A stretch of 64,000 nucleotides of DNA from Chamaecrista fasciculata (taxonomy: Eukaryota; Streptophyta; Magnoliopsida; Fabales; Fabaceae): positions 217,106-281,105 of the forward strand of contig QANZ01015150.1 in NCBI GenBank assembly GCA_003254925.1. The letters are read 5' to 3'. Under the pieces are notes generated by a model, which did no database searches, was not told the origin of the DNA, and saw only the letters and a list, made by a program, of their open reading frames with translations. Positions 62,160 to 64,000 of the stretch are shown piece after piece (positions within the stretch are counted from its first letter, which is position 1; each line of letters begins with the position of its first letter). The translations under genes and the position numbers were made by a program.

Positions 62160-64000
62160 AATGCACTATAAATGATCAAAATTACTATAAATTGGGTTGC
62201 TAAAATTACCTCACTTTCTATAATCTTTTCCTCTATTATATATAGAAAAGAGAATAGCTTATATATATATATATTTATATATATTCCCTTTTAGATCCAA
62301 TCAGTGTACAATGATCTAGACGCTCTCTTTATATATTACATCAGTACTGGGTCTATCACGAACAATCTAGAGGCTCTCAATTTTCTATTTTTTCTTATTA
62401 TTCAGTTTTGTTTTGTTTTTTCCCTCCCGGGGCTACCTTCATTCAGTAGATACAGTAAATGAAGTGAGACGTCAACTTTTTTGGCATCTTTAATTTTCTT
62501 GTATTACATTATAACTGAGAGTATAATTTTATTTATTTCACTCATACTGTAACAAATCTTCATGTGTTATGGCTCGATTATAACTCTGTTATATATTGGA
62601 GCTTTCATCATATAATATTTTTTATATGTAAATTAAAGTGTGGCTAAATTTATATATATGTTGATTGAGTATTAGATGTGTGAGGACACCTTTGATATGA
62701 CAAAAAATGAGAATTATAAAGCGACAAAATTAATTAATTGTGAATATTACAGTATTCTTTACTCTAAATCTTAATCCATGTCTGTTTAATTCTTATGTAT
62801 AAGAAATCAAAATAAAAAAAAAATCAAATTAATACGATATGTTTTCAAGCTACAGTTGAAGATGGCTACAGAAAATTACACTGACGCCAAGCGTTTAGTG
62901 TTATGTCGAAGAATATATTTTCTAGCATGCCATCTTATGAAGGTAAAGTTTTAAAAGTAGACAAATTAAAATAACGCCAAAATTACAGGAAAAATAAAAA
63001 CCACCTCATGCATGAAATAAAAAAGTAACCAAGGTTAGTGACAGTGACGATTGTGGTTGATGAATATTAATCTTGGGTATATAGTGGCATTATTAAATGG
63101 TCGTATACGTAGCCAAGAAGTGGGGTATGCATGAACTAAATTATGCGTTCTCAAAAGTCGTACGAATTGATCATGTGACAATCCTGTTAAAAAAAAAAAT
63201 GGTGAGTAGCAGCCAGTATTCAGTATATGGATTATGGACCCCCCCGCTCAGGATTTATTCAACAATTTTAGATTTAACCATAACTAAACTGGATTAATTA
63301 GTTTTACATATTTTATTATACATGTGTCAAATATTTAAATTTTTAAATATCGTTAATAAACATCAAACTTTTAATCCAGCATCAATGTCCTTCATAAATA
63401 ACTCTTCCTCTACGGATATCACATGATTCTGTCACCCTCAACTCTTATATTCCAATACTAGTGAATCCAATCCACTAGTACTTTTTTAGATCCATCATAA
63501 TATAGAGTCATAGAAGTAATACACATATATAATACCACCACAATATTCCGATTTTTTTAATAATATTGTTGTCGTAAATGAATAATTTTTTATTTAACAT
63601 TTAAAATTTATTTAATTTATATAGTAAACTGTTAATAAGAATAACTAGATAAATATTGAATAGCAACAAAGTTAAAAAAAAAACAACTTAATAAAATTCT
63701 TTATATGTTTGCTATAAGATTCTTCTAATTAGAAGATCGATTTATATTTTCTTTTTTCTATGATTGGTCATGTAAAAAAAGTTTGTTTAATATTCTCGCT
63801 CTATCATGAATGGTCATGCATCAAACTTTTGCCACGTCTCAAATATTTATTGAAAATCTTATAACAAACATATAAGAAATTTTATCTAAATCTTTCCCAT
63901 GATTAAATTCAACATAATGATTCACACGCGTATATTTTGACTGGACTGGAACATTTGAGTAATACTCTATGTGGTTCACAATATCTGCTGTAATTTGGTT
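62160..64000. other. AT-rich intergenic DNA to window end
   Basis: No supported gene or element ends. Short imperfect repeats (TCTTATAACAAACATATAAG and related motifs at 63700-63880) are mirrored around 63790, perhaps another small fold-back. Confidence 0.4.

Overview
This 64 kb window is nuclear DNA from a eudicot plant. The genes have GT-AG introns and plant-typical products, intergenic DNA is very AT-rich and packed with transposon remnants, and there is one 458-bp assembly gap (54957-55414). The species cannot be named from the sequence alone. Exon coordinates below were built by hand from splice signals, reading-frame continuity and remembered family features; no alignment was run. Five recognisable protein-coding genes and one truncated gene are present. 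(1) A two-exon type III ACC synthase of the ACS7 kind (4838-6280, +), the ethylene-committing enzyme. (2) An intronless adenylate isopentenyltransferase of the IPT5 kind (13052-14008, -), cytokinin biosynthesis. (3) A 14-exon V-type H+-ATPase subunit B gene (26566-32945, -). (4) A four-exon plant gene of unknown function (42418-43999, -). (5) A seven-exon peroxisomal acyl-CoA oxidase ACX2 gene (46215-50356, +). (6) An EIN3-like (EIL) transcription factor (56280-57509, +) whose 5' end is cut off by a hAT-type transposon end. ACS7-like and EIL genes both belong to ethylene biology, but they lie about 50 kb apart and nothing suggests co-regulation. Two gene relics also occur: a frameshifted Pumilio (Puf) repeat fragment (23971-24415) and a piece of organellar large-subunit rRNA gene (24811-24893). 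The most unusual block is 17151-22207. It is a rearranged endogenous pararetrovirus of the Caulimoviridae type: an accessory ORF, a 35S-like promoter, a tRNA-Met primer binding site, and the first part of a movement-protein ORF run on the plus strand. At about 19493 this joins head-to-head with an inverted copy carrying the rest of the movement protein and an open coat-protein/zinc-knuckle reading frame. No protease or reverse transcriptase is present. The remaining space is dominated by insertions whose ends can often be read directly: a solo LTR with TG..CA ends and a 5-bp TAATG duplication (22420-22937), a Mutator-type MITE with a 9-bp duplication (35653-35997), a LINE-like insertion with poly-A and a 13-bp duplication (37281-37876), tandem non-autonomous Helitrons (23316-23922 and 54682 into the gap), SINE-like pieces, and at least a dozen long fold-back (inverted repeat) elements. 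Many fold-backs share the terminal motif GGCCAAAGTCC. The largest has arms of about 630 bp (38876-41106).
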